Assembly (NCBI GenBank): GCA_946886065.1
Contig: CAMPHU010000026.1
Span: forward strand, 1 to 32,043
Length of the DNA: 32,043 nt
DNA from: an uncultured Massilia sp.
GTDB taxonomy: Bacteria > Pseudomonadota > Gammaproteobacteria > Burkholderiales > Burkholderiaceae
Direction: 5' to 3'
A program made the translations under genes and the position numbers. Under the pieces are notes generated by a model. That model saw only the letters and a list, made by a program, of their open reading frames with translations, searched no databases and was not told where the DNA came from. Shown piece by piece: positions 9,499-16,500 of this stretch; position 1 is the first letter of the stretch; each line of letters opens with the position of its first letter.

Positions 9499-10095
9499 TC
9501 AGACTATCTTCCTGAAAGTTAGATTCACGCGCGGCCCGATCGGCTTACTTATTTTATTAATACCATGCAACCAATTCTGTTGCGTGGATCCCCTCATCAG
9601 GAGCAGCCCACCGTCCGTCAGGGGCAGGCGCAGGGTCTCTTTCGTCCTTTTGTGGCGCAGGATGAAAGTGCGCTCGGCCCCGAAACTCAAGGAAGCGATC
9701 ACGGGCTCAGGTCCCAGTTCGGGTTCGTCGTCGGCATGCATGCCCATGCTGTCGCGTTCGTTGCGGTAGTAGTTCAGCAGGACGCTGTTGAATTCGCAGC
9801 CTGTTGCTTGGCGGACGCTGGCGCGGATGGTCTCCAGCAAGGGCGTGAACGGCGCCGGCGCCAGGCTCAGTCCGGAATAGCGGTAGGCGGCATCGCCATA
9901 CCAGGCGCTCAGGCGCGGCTGCAGGTGACGCTTGCCGAACACGAGCACGGTTTCCTCGCGCCATGCCGTTTCCAGAATCAGGCGCGCCAGCACTTCCTCG
10001 TTCGTCCAGGGCAGCGGCAGCTGCTGCAGCCAGCCGAGTTCGCCGTCCGGGAGTGGAACCGGCATCAGGCCGGGGGCTGCGCTAAATAAATCCAT
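9499..10095 (-). CDS. alkB: Alpha-ketoglutarate-dependent dioxygenase AlkB-type
   Basis: A 198-aa Fe(II)/2-oxoglutarate oxygenase that would reverse alkylation damage on DNA or RNA bases by oxidative demethylation. The iron triad is present: H120 and D122 (MHADDEPELG) and H177 (NWLHGI). The 2-oxoglutarate arginine block is R189-V-N-L-T-F-R195. The substrate-lid region has LNYYRNERDSMGMH. It resembles AlkB homologues of the ALKBH2/3-like bacterial group more than E. coli AlkB, by overall layout. Start is ATG 10095. It is divergent from the gene at 10148, with only 52 bases between. The 3' end (about 9499-9590) is conspicuously AT-rich compared with the rest. Confidence 0.93.
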   Translation of the reverse strand: MDLFSAAPGLMPVPLPDGELGWLQQLPLPWTNEEVLARLILETAWREETVLVFGKRHLQPRLSAWYGDAAYRYSGLSLAPAPFTPLLETIRASVRQATGCEFNSVLLNYYRNERDSMGMHADDEPELGPEPVIASLSFGAERTFILRHKRTKETLRLPLTDGGLLLMRGSTQQNWLHGINKISKPIGPRVNLTFRKIV

Positions 10096-10112
10096 TGTGC
10101 AATATTCAACGC

Positions 10113-10118
10113 TATGAT
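10113..10118 (+). promoter_or_regulatory. Candidate -10 box (TATGAT followed by GGC)
   Basis: TATGATGGC lies 29 bases before the ATG of the 10148 gene, in the alkB divergent region. A ribosome-binding site AGGAAGG follows. No good -35 is visible. Confidence 0.45.
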
Positions 10119-10147
10119 GGCGTCTTTCCCAGGAAGGACATTCTCGC

Positions 10148-10723
10148 ATGGACAAACGGCACTTCCTCGGCGCCGCCGCGCTCGCCGGCGCGGCGCCCGT
10201 GTTCGCCGCAAGCAAACCGGCCCAGCCCGGCCCAGCCCTGCTGACGATCACCGGCGCCATCGGGCGCAGCAACCGCGGCGCGCTCGACCCGGCGCTCGAC
10301 CAGATGATGCACAAGCAGAAGCTGGCCTTTCCCAAGGCCTATGCCATGGATTTCGCCGCCCTGGCCGCCCTGCCCGTGCAGACGATCCGGCCTACCCTCG
10401 AATACGACGGCAAGCCCCATGCCCTGGGCGGCCCCCTGCTGACGGATGTGCTGGCGCAGGCGGGCGCCCGGCCGGGCGATGCGGCCAAGGTGGTGCTGCG
10501 GGCGGTGGACGGCTATGCGGCGGCGCTGGAGATGCGCCAGGTGCGCGCCTGGAGGCTGATCGTCGCCACCCACCTGGACGGCAAGCCGATGCCCCTTGGC
10601 GGGCTGGGGCCCTTATGGGCGGTCTACGACGCCGACCGGGTGCCGGACATGGCGAAGCGCCCCCTCAACGAGCGCTTCGGGGCCTGCCCCTGGGCGCTGT
10701 ATCACATCGAGCTCACGGCTTAG
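10148..10723 (+). CDS. Small exported sulfite-oxidase-fold (molybdopterin-oxidoreductase-like) protein
   Basis: A 191-aa protein with an N-terminal export signal (MDKRHFLGAAALAGAAPVFA; KRHFL is Tat-like but lacks the second Arg). The rest resembles the compact Oxidored_molyb / sulfite-oxidase-like family: LTITGAIG, DFAALAALP, GPLLTDVLAQAGA, VVLRAVDGYAAAL, and GPLWAVYDADRVPDM (residues 154-168). In true sulfite oxidases and YedY a Cys in the middle of this domain binds molybdenum. Here the only Cys is C180 near the C-terminus, so cofactor binding is doubtful. Its periplasmic role is unknown. The stop codon interlocks with that of the convergent 120-aa gene (shared TTAG). Confidence 0.75.
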   Translation: MDKRHFLGAAALAGAAPVFAASKPAQPGPALLTITGAIGRSNRGALDPALDQMMHKQKLAFPKAYAMDFAALAALPVQTIRPTLEYDGKPHALGGPLLTDVLAQAGARPGDAAKVVLRAVDGYAAALEMRQVRAWRLIVATHLDGKPMPLGGLGPLWAVYDADRVPDMAKRPLNERFGACPWALYHIELTA

Positions 10724-11082
10724 CGGTAGGCTTCGGCCAGGCTCATCACGCGCGGAGCGAGCGTGATGCCGACATTGCCGAACAGCGCGTCGAGGGCGGC
10801 CAGGTTGGCCGTGCATTCTTCCGATTTCCAGCCATTGAACAAGTCGGTGCCGTCCTTCTGGAAATGCAGGTCGAGGACCTTGCCCTTGTCCTTGTGGACG
10901 TAGCGCTGCTCGTGGATGTTGCGGAAACCCAGTTCCGCCAGGCCGGCCAGGATGGATTGCGGCGGATTGTCCGGGTCGGTCGCCATGAACACGCCAAAGG
11001 TCTTGCCGGGCGGCTTGGCCGCGACGTCGACTTCATAGATGCCTGGGGCCTTGGTGACGCTGGTGCTCTTCAGAAACAACAT
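10720..11082 (-). CDS. Conserved-looking hypothetical protein, 120 aa
   Basis: Not recognised. ATG 11082 is preceded by GGAGAAGGAG at good spacing, a strong ribosome-binding site, and codon use matches the neighbours, so it is probably a real gene. The protein is soluble, with no signal peptide or membrane segment. It starts MLFLKSTSVTKAPGIYEVDV and contains GKTFGVFMATDPDNPP, then a helix-rich middle (ILAGLAELGFRN), a likely strand pair (KGKVLDLHFQKDGTDLFNGW) and an end AEAYR. It has one Cys (ECTANLAAL). Upstream (11083-11213) is non-coding. The function is not inferable from context. Confidence 0.75.
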   Translation of the reverse strand: MLFLKSTSVTKAPGIYEVDVAAKPPGKTFGVFMATDPDNPPQSILAGLAELGFRNIHEQRYVHKDKGKVLDLHFQKDGTDLFNGWKSEECTANLAALDALFGNVGITLAPRVMSLAEAYR

Positions 11083-11213
11083 GGTGTTCTCCTTCTCCAG
11101 GGTCCGCGCCGGCAAGCTTTCCGATTGGCGCGCGAACCGTGTTTTGTGTGATTAGCAGCTTAGCTTATTGCCCTCTGGGAACTTTGTCGATCTTTCTCTG
11201 TAGTTTCTTGGCT

Positions 11214-11591
11214 CTAGCGCAGCAATAAGCCCACAACTGAGCCGCCAATCAATGCAGCACAGGCAAGCATGCCAAGAATGAAACCCATTTCGCGCTTGGC
11301 CGGATCGCGGTAATAGCCGAGCGCGTACAGGATGCGGCTGGCGCACCACAGCAGGCCGCCGGCGGCGGCCCAGACGTCGCCCAGGAAGGCGCCGCACAGG
11401 AACAGGGGCGCCAGCACCAGCGGCAGCTGCTCGAGGGTGTTCATCTGCACGCGGTGGGCGCGCAGGAAGCCTTCCGGGCCGTCCATCGAGGGCGCCGGCA
11501 CGTCGTAGCGCGCGCGCGCCCGGGCGGCGTTCGCCCAGGTCCAGAAATACACGCCCAGCACGGCCAGCGAGGCCCAGGCGGTCAGCACCAT
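11214..11591 (-). CDS. MAPEG family membrane protein
   Basis: A 125-aa integral membrane protein of the MAPEG group (membrane-associated proteins in eicosanoid and glutathione metabolism); bacterial members are mostly uncharacterised, some with glutathione transferase activity. Four hydrophobic helices are visible. The family signature FLRAHRVQMNTLEQLPLVL (residues about 42-60) has the R-x-x-R-x-Q-x-N-x-x-E pattern that binds glutathione in characterised members. YYRDPAKREMGFILG is also typical. It is the last gene of the minus-strand cluster that begins at aminopeptidase P, 16 bases after the DUF2520 gene. An ATG with AAGGAG just upstream supports the start. Confidence 0.9.
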   Translation of the reverse strand: MVLTAWASLAVLGVYFWTWANAARARARYDVPAPSMDGPEGFLRAHRVQMNTLEQLPLVLAPLFLCGAFLGDVWAAAGGLLWCASRILYALGYYRDPAKREMGFILGMLACAALIGGSVVGLLLR

Positions 11592-11607
11592 ATATTCTCC
11601 TTGTGAT

Positions 11608-12438
11608 TCAGTTTGGCCGCGGCTTGCGCCCGGCCAGGCCGGCGGTCGGCGCCACCAGTGCTTCGTAGAGCTGGCCGGTGGGCGCGTCCCATTGGGTGAG
11701 CGCCGCCTGCTGGCGCGCCACGGTGGCGAAGTCGCCGCGCGCCACCGGCCCGCTGAGGGCGGCGGCCGGCCCCAGGCGGAACACGTTGGCCAGCGTCTCC
11801 TCGGCCAGCGGCCGCGCCAGCTCGCGCGCCACGTCTTCGGGTACGCCCGCGGCCTGGTAAGCGCGCAGCGAAGCGTCCAGGACGGTCACCAGGTAGTTCG
11901 ACGCGAAGACCGCGGCGGCGTGGTAGACCGTCTTGGCGGCCGGATCGATCGCGACCAGGCGCGCCCCGATCGCCTCGAAAGCCGGTGCGAGCACGGCCAG
12001 GGCCTGCGCATCGCCTTCGATGCCGCAGAAGGTGCCGCCGAACTCGCGCGCGACCTTGCCGGGATCGGCGAAGCTGCGGATCGGGTGCACGCTCGCCACC
12101 AGGGCGCCGGCATCGCGCGCCGCCTGCAATTCGGAGGACGCCTTGGCGCCGCTGCAATGGAAGATCACCGCTCCCCTCAGGTCATGCGCGGCGGCCAGCG
12201 CGGCGCATACGGGCGCGATCTGGTCGTCGTTCACGGCCAGCAGCCACACCCGCGCCGGACGCATGCCGGCCAGCGTCGCTGCGGGCGCGCCGGCGCCGAT
12301 GAAGTCCGCCGCCTGCCGGGCGCTGGCGGGAGACCGGGTCAGCAGGTCCTGGGGGGCGAACACGCCGCTTGCGTGGAACAGGCGGCCCAGCGCGCGCCCG
12401 ACGTGGCCGGCGCCGACCAGGTTCAATGCAGGCGCCAC
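11608..12438 (-). CDS. Rossmann-fold / DUF2520 domain protein
   Basis: A 276-aa NAD(P)-binding protein related to the ProC / F420-dependent NADP reductase fold. The N-terminal nucleotide loop NLVGAGHVGRALGRLF is G-x-G-x-x-G. It continues with VWLLAVNDDQI and VIFHCSGAKAS, and SVHPIRSFADP marks the join to the helical DUF2520 domain (about residues 130-270: KTVYHAAAVFASNYLVTVLDAS). The enzymatic role of the family is not established. Start is GTG 12438, one base after the upstream stop. TTG a few codons in (giving MNLVGAGHVG, with AGGTGG in front) is an equally good start. It is translated within the aminopeptidase-to-MAPEG cluster. Confidence 0.88.
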   Translation of the reverse strand: MAPALNLVGAGHVGRALGRLFHASGVFAPQDLLTRSPASARQAADFIGAGAPAATLAGMRPARVWLLAVNDDQIAPVCAALAAAHDLRGAVIFHCSGAKASSELQAARDAGALVASVHPIRSFADPGKVAREFGGTFCGIEGDAQALAVLAPAFEAIGARLVAIDPAAKTVYHAAAVFASNYLVTVLDASLRAYQAAGVPEDVARELARPLAEETLANVFRLGPAAALSGPVARGDFATVARQQAALTQWDAPTGQLYEALVAPTAGLAGRKPRPN

Positions 12439-12439
12439 C

Positions 12440-13033
12440 TCAGAAGCCCGAACCAGGCTGGCGCAGGTAGTCGGTTTCTTCCGGCGTGGAGGCGCGGCCC
12501 AAAATAGCGTTACGGTGCGGGAAGCGGCCGAAGCGCGCGATCACGCCGCGGTGGCGGTGCGCGTAGTCGAGCGTTTCCGCGAAGCCCGGATGTTCGTTCG
12601 ACAGCGCGGTGAACAGCTCCACCGCCTGTTCCTGCATGCGGGCGTCCTCGGCGTGCTCGAAGGGCATGTAGGCGAAGGAACGCTCCACCGGCGACAGTGC
12701 CAGGTGCGCGCCGGAGTCGACCAGCTGGCGCGCGGCCGCCAAGGCCAGCGTGTCGCCGGCGAAGGCATCGGGCGTGTTGCGGTGGGCGTTGCGCGTGAAC
12801 TGGTCGAGCACCAGCAGGCGCGCCAGCACGCCGCGTGGGCCGAGCGCATCCCATTCGCGCAGGCCGCCCGCCACCGCCTTGGCGATGGTGGTATCAAAGC
12901 GCTCGCGGATCTTCGCGTCGAAGGCGTCGTTCTTGCGGAACCATTCGGGACGCTGCTTGCCGTGGCCTTCGTGCGAAGGCGGCAGGAACCAGAAATCGAG
13001 GACATCCTGCGCTTGTACGTCTGTTGCTTCCAT
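12440..13033 (-). CDS. DUF924 family protein
   Basis: A 197-aa soluble, alpha-helical (TPR-like by family) protein of DUF924, with no assigned reaction. Family blocks are all present: VLDFWFLPP at the N-terminus, WFRKNDAFDAKIRERF, LLVLDQFTRNAHRNTPDAFAGD, FAYMPFEHAED, and the C-terminal HRGVIARFGRFPHRNAILGRASTPEE. The length is normal for the family. ATG 13033 is chosen. The next gene starts one base after its stop, so the two are translationally linked; the MgtC gene ends 35 bases upstream. Confidence 0.9.
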   Translation of the reverse strand: MEATDVQAQDVLDFWFLPPSHEGHGKQRPEWFRKNDAFDAKIRERFDTTIAKAVAGGLREWDALGPRGVLARLLVLDQFTRNAHRNTPDAFAGDTLALAAARQLVDSGAHLALSPVERSFAYMPFEHAEDARMQEQAVELFTALSNEHPGFAETLDYAHRHRGVIARFGRFPHRNAILGRASTPEETDYLRQPGSGF

Positions 13034-13068
13034 GGCTGTTCCGGTTTTGGAGAATGTCGTTATTTGAT

Positions 13069-13815
13069 TTAGTTACGGGCGTGCGAGAGCTGGAAGGCCT
13101 CGACGCCTTCGAAGGCGGCCAGTTCGCCGGCCAGTTCGTGCAGCGGCGCGCCGGATTTGCGCGACAGCGCCAGCGCCACGAAGCGCCATTCCTGGCAGCC
13201 GTTGTCGCTGCTGATGGTGAGCGAGCTGCCGGCGATCTCGTAGCCGCGTTCCAGCGCGGCCTGGCGCAGGCCCTCCTCGCGCGGCAGGAAGTCGGGCTTG
13301 AAGCGCATCCGCACCGCCACCGCGTGGCGCGCCGGCAGGAAGCTCTCGATGCGGTTCAGGTAGATCATGATCATCGACGAGAAGAAGGCCAGTCCCATCG
13401 CGGCCAGGTAGAAGCCGACGCCGACCAGGATGCCGATCGCCGACGAGGCCCAGATCGAGGCCGCCGTGGTCAGGCCGCTGATGTTGAAGCCTTCGCGCAT
13501 GATCACGCCGGCGCCGAGGAAGCCGATGCCGGTCACCACGCCCTGGATGATGCGGGTCGGGTCGACCGGCGCCAGCAGGCCGGCGTTGCCGCCGCCGTAC
13601 CAGAAGTCCGGGTAGCCTGCCAGGATGGTCAGCGCGGCCGAGGCCATGCACACCAGGCCATAGGTGCGCATGCCGGCCGCGCGCCCGTGGTAGGCACGCT
13701 CGTAGCCGACCAGCAGGCCGAGCGCCAGCGCCCCAGCCAGGTGCAGCAGGATCAGCGCATTGGTGAAAATCTCGGGCCCTGACCAGTAAGTGGCCAGCAA
13801 TTCGTTCTTGTTCAT
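13069..13815 (-). CDS. MgtC/SapB family membrane protein
   Basis: A 248-aa protein with an N-terminal MgtC/SapB membrane domain of four to five helices (residues about 15-165) and a C-terminal cytoplasmic alpha/beta domain (about 170-248, MRFKPDFLPREEGLRQAALERGYEI...). The signature blocks GLLVGYERAYHGRAAGMRTYGLVCMASA and GVVTGIGFLGAGVIMREG are classic. In pathogens MgtC is linked to growth at low Mg2+ and modulation of the F-ATPase. For environmental homologues the role is unclear. ATG 13815 is chosen because it starts the conserved region. It sits 8 bases after the 86-aa gene and is likely in the same transcript. Confidence 0.93.
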   Translation of the reverse strand: MNKNELLATYWSGPEIFTNALILLHLAGALALGLLVGYERAYHGRAAGMRTYGLVCMASAALTILAGYPDFWYGGGNAGLLAPVDPTRIIQGVVTGIGFLGAGVIMREGFNISGLTTAASIWASSAIGILVGVGFYLAAMGLAFFSSMIMIYLNRIESFLPARHAVAVRMRFKPDFLPREEGLRQAALERGYEIAGSSLTISSDNGCQEWRFVALALSRKSGAPLHELAGELAAFEGVEAFQLSHARN

Positions 13816-13823
13816 GGCGGCGC

Positions 13824-14084
13824 CTAGGGCTTTTTCCTGACCAGCTGCTTCTCGAAGGCGAGGTCGTGCTTGCTGATCCGCTTCACTTCCTGCGGACCGA
13901 GGCCGTTGACGAAGGCGACGAAGTCGTCCAGCTCGAGCGGGGCGCACAGCGGCGGCGCGCCCGGCGCTTCGGCCAGGAAGAACAGGCCGTCGCCGGTGCG
14001 GGCCATCGAATAGCCCATGTTCCCGGTGCGCTTCTTCAGCCGTTCGACCGCCGAGCTGGCGCGGGTGGAGCGTCCGCCGGCCAT
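13824..14084 (-). CDS. Hypothetical small basic protein, 86 aa
   Basis: Not recognised. Its ATG overlaps the TGA of the aminopeptidase P gene (TGATG, one shared base), a classic coupling arrangement and good evidence that it is translated. The N-terminus is basic (MAGGRSTRASSAVERLKKRTG), followed by a possible beta hairpin (MGYSMARTGDGLFFLAE), an acidic segment ELDDFVAFVNGLG and a lysine-rich end HDLAFEKQLVRKKP. No signal peptide, membrane segment or Cys is present. It could be a small accessory or nucleic-acid-binding protein; nothing visible decides. Confidence 0.75.
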   Translation of the reverse strand: MAGGRSTRASSAVERLKKRTGNMGYSMARTGDGLFFLAEAPGAPPLCAPLELDDFVAFVNGLGPQEVKRISKHDLAFEKQLVRKKP

Positions 14085-15892
14085 CAGATGGCCTCCGTGC
14101 GCAGCATCAGCCAGTCGCGCGCGGCGCCCTCGACGTGCGGCGCCAGGCGCGCGCGCACGGTCGCGTGGTAGTCGTTCAGCCACGCGATCTCGTCCGGACG
14201 CAGCAGACCGACGTCGAGGCAGCGGGTGTCGATCGGGCACAGGGTCAGGGTCTCGAAGCCCAGGTACTCGCCGAACTCGGTGCTCTCCACGCTGCGGTTC
14301 AGCACCAGGTTCTCGATGCGGATGCCCCAGCGTCCCGGACGGTAGATGCCCGGCTCGATCGAGGTGATCATGCCCGGCTCCATCGCGGTGTGCGCTTCCG
14401 GCAGCGCCGACGGCGAGATGCTCTGCGGACCTTCGTGCACGTTCAGGAAGTAGCCCACGCCGTGGCCGGTGCCGTGGGCGTAGTCGATGCCGGCGGCCCA
14501 GATCGGCGCGCGCGCGATCGCGTCCAGCATCGGCGAGCGGGTGCCGCGCGGGAAGCGCGTGGCCGACAGGTTGATCAGGCCCTTGAGCACCAGGGTAGTG
14601 TCGCGCTTCTGGGCCTCGGAAGGCGTGCCGACCGGGATCACGCGCGTGATGTCGGTGGTGCCGCCGAGGTACTGGCCGCCCGAGTCGATCAGGAGCAGGC
14701 CGTCGCCTTCGATGGTGGCGCAGGATTCGGGCGAGGCGCGGTAGTGGATGACCGCGCCGTTGGCATTGAAGCCGGCGATGGTCGAGAAGCTCGGGCAGAC
14801 GAAATGCGGCCGGCGCGTGCGCGCCTGCGTCAGGTGGGTGTCGATGTCGACTTCGGTCAGGGGCGCGCGGTCGGCGTTGGCCAGCAGCGGCTCCAGCCAG
14901 GCGAAGAACTCGCACAGCGCCGCGCCGTCCTGCTCCATGGTGGCGCGCACATTGGCCGCTTCCGATTCCAGCTTGCGCGACTTGGCGAAGGTGGTCGGGT
15001 TGACCGCTTCCGCCACGCGCACGCCTTGCGCCACCGCGTCGCGCATGCCGGCCGTCACGCGGCGCGGGTCGAGCAGCAGGGTGGCGCCGTCCGGCAGCGA
15101 GGCCAGGGCGTGGGCGGCGTTGGCATAAGGCGCCAGGTGCACGCCATCAAGCTCCAGACGGGCGCGCAGCTCCTGCGGCACCTTGCCTTCGCCGACGAAC
15201 AGGGTGGCGTCGGCGCGGCCGATCAGCGCATGCGCCAGGAACACCGGGTTGAAGCTGACGTCGGCGCCGCGCAGGTTGAACAGGTAGGCGATGTCGTCCA
15301 GGGTCGAGATGAAGTGGTAGCCGGCGCCATGCGCATCCATCGCGGCGCGGGTCGCGGCGAGCTTGTCGTGGCGTTCCACGGTCGCGAACGGCGGCAGGTG
15401 CTCGAACACGGGGTCGAGCGGCAGCGCCGGGCGCTCGCTCCAGACGTCGTCGAGCACATCGATATCCGTGCGCAGGGTGACGCCGCGCGCCCCCAGCGCA
15501 TCCTGCAGCAGGCGCGCAGCGGCCAGGCCGAGCACGCGCGCGTCCACCGCCACCGTGCCGCCGGCGTGCACGTTGGCGGCCAGCCAGTCGACGTGGATCT
15601 GGCTCGCCGCGCTCGGGATCTTCATCAGCTGGATCTCCGAACCCGCCAGCTCGGTTTCCGCCTGCGTCACGTAGCGGCCATCGGTCCAGACACCCGCAAA
15701 CCTGGCGGTGGCGATGAAGGTGCCCACCGATCCGGTGAAACCGGACAGCCATTCGCGGCCCTTCCAGTGGCCGGGCAGGTATTCCGAGAGGTGCGGGTCG
15801 CTCGACGGGACGATGCAGGCGTCGATGCCGTGGCGCGCCATGGCGCTGCGCAATTGGGCCAGCCGCTCGGCGCGGATGTCGTTGATGGGCAT
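14084..15892 (-). CDS. Aminopeptidase P family protein (Xaa-Pro aminopeptidase, M24B)
   Basis: A 602-aa cytosolic metallopeptidase that removes the N-terminal residue from peptides with proline in position two. It has the three-domain layout of the eukaryotic-like XPNPEP1 group (about 600 aa) rather than the 440-aa E. coli PepP. Two creatinase-like N-terminal domains (residues about 5-310) precede the pita-bread domain. All metal ligands are in place: D403 (LLLIDSGG), D414 (GTTDITR), H477 (GTGHGVG), E513 (SIEPG) and E527 (RIENL), with H486 in NVHEGP. Start is ATG 15892. The gene heads a six-gene minus-strand run. A divergent YjbR-type gene lies upstream. Confidence 0.94.
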   Translation of the reverse strand: MPINDIRAERLAQLRSAMARHGIDACIVPSSDPHLSEYLPGHWKGREWLSGFTGSVGTFIATARFAGVWTDGRYVTQAETELAGSEIQLMKIPSAASQIHVDWLAANVHAGGTVAVDARVLGLAAARLLQDALGARGVTLRTDIDVLDDVWSERPALPLDPVFEHLPPFATVERHDKLAATRAAMDAHGAGYHFISTLDDIAYLFNLRGADVSFNPVFLAHALIGRADATLFVGEGKVPQELRARLELDGVHLAPYANAAHALASLPDGATLLLDPRRVTAGMRDAVAQGVRVAEAVNPTTFAKSRKLESEAANVRATMEQDGAALCEFFAWLEPLLANADRAPLTEVDIDTHLTQARTRRPHFVCPSFSTIAGFNANGAVIHYRASPESCATIEGDGLLLIDSGGQYLGGTTDITRVIPVGTPSEAQKRDTTLVLKGLINLSATRFPRGTRSPMLDAIARAPIWAAGIDYAHGTGHGVGYFLNVHEGPQSISPSALPEAHTAMEPGMITSIEPGIYRPGRWGIRIENLVLNRSVESTEFGEYLGFETLTLCPIDTRCLDVGLLRPDEIAWLNDYHATVRARLAPHVEGAARDWLMLRTEAI

Positions 15893-15987
15893 GGGTCGGA
15901 GAATCGGGTTGTTTTCCAAGCACGTATGATACGCCGCAATTCCGGGAACGTGGCGCGACGGATTATTGCGCGAAGACATCAAAATCC

Positions 15988-16015
15988 TTGGCATCCGGCC
16001 GCCAGGCGTTAAGAT
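15988..16015 (+). promoter_or_regulatory. Promoter of the YjbR/MmcQ gene
   Basis: TTGGCA (15988-15993), a 16-base spacer, TAAGAT (16010-16015) and then GGC form the best-matched sigma-70 promoter in the window. It lies 57 bases before the ATG. Confidence 0.55.
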
Positions 16016-16072
16016 GGCGCTTGAATCATCACGAGACCGGCGCCATGACGCCGGCAGCAACAGGAGACGCAC

Positions 16073-16426
16073 ATGGATTTCGAAGCGGCCAAGGACGTAT
16101 GCCGGACTTTCCCCGGCTGTACCGAGGATATCAAGTGGGACCACGACATCGTGTTCTCGGTCGGCGGCAAGATGTTCGCCGCCACCAACGCCAGTTCGCC
16201 CGCCGAGGGCTTCAGCTTCAAGGTCGAGGACGACCGCTTCCTGGAGCTGACCGACCGTCCGGGGATCAGCCCGGCGCCCTACCTGGCGCGCGCCAGGTGG
16301 ATCCACGTGAGCGGCGAAGCCTCGATGGACGACGGGGAAATGGCCGCGCTGCTGCGCCGTTCCTATGAGCTGGTGTTCGCCAAGCTGACGCGCAAGCTGC
16401 AAAGCGAGATCAACGACGCCTCCTGA
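16073..16426 (+). CDS. MmcQ/YjbR family DNA-binding-fold protein
   Basis: A 117-aa small protein of the MmcQ/YjbR (CyaY-like fold) family, common in bacteria and of unknown function; structural work suggested possible DNA binding. Family marks are the N-terminal VCRTFPGCTEDIKWDHDIVFSVGGKMFA, FKVEDDRFLELTDRPG, PAPYLARARWIHV (substrate-face Trp) and LLRRSYELVFAKL. AGGAG precedes ATG 16073 at correct distance, and a good promoter lies upstream. It is divergent from aminopeptidase P and 74 bases before the hypoxanthine phosphoribosyltransferase, which has its own candidate -10. Confidence 0.9.
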   Translation: MDFEAAKDVCRTFPGCTEDIKWDHDIVFSVGGKMFAATNASSPAEGFSFKVEDDRFLELTDRPGISPAPYLARARWIHVSGEASMDDGEMAALLRRSYELVFAKLTRKLQSEINDAS

Positions 16427-16470
16427 CCGGACCCGTTCCAAGCGGAACACCGCCTCCGCCGGGCTTGGCG

Positions 16471-16476
16471 CATAAT
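16471..16476 (+). promoter_or_regulatory. Candidate -10 box for hpt (CATAAT followed by GGC)
   Basis: CATAATGGC lies 30 bases before ATG 16501. It fits the recurring TAnnATnGC pattern of this window. No clear -35 is seen. Just upstream a small hairpin (GTTCC-AAGC-GGAAC, 16434-16447) has no T-tract. Confidence 0.4.
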
Positions 16477-16500
16477 GGCCCGGCCACCAATTCGACCTGT

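Noticed and set aside
14135..16012. 625-codon open frame on the plus strand opposite aminopeptidase P
   Set aside because: Shadow of the peptidase gene; repetitive Arg/Gln/Ala/Val translation and no start signal, while all peptidase metal ligands are present on the minus strand.
16434..16447. Small hairpin after the YjbR/MmcQ gene as a terminator
   Set aside because: Only a 5-bp stem (GTTCC/GGAAC) and no T-tract; too weak to call.
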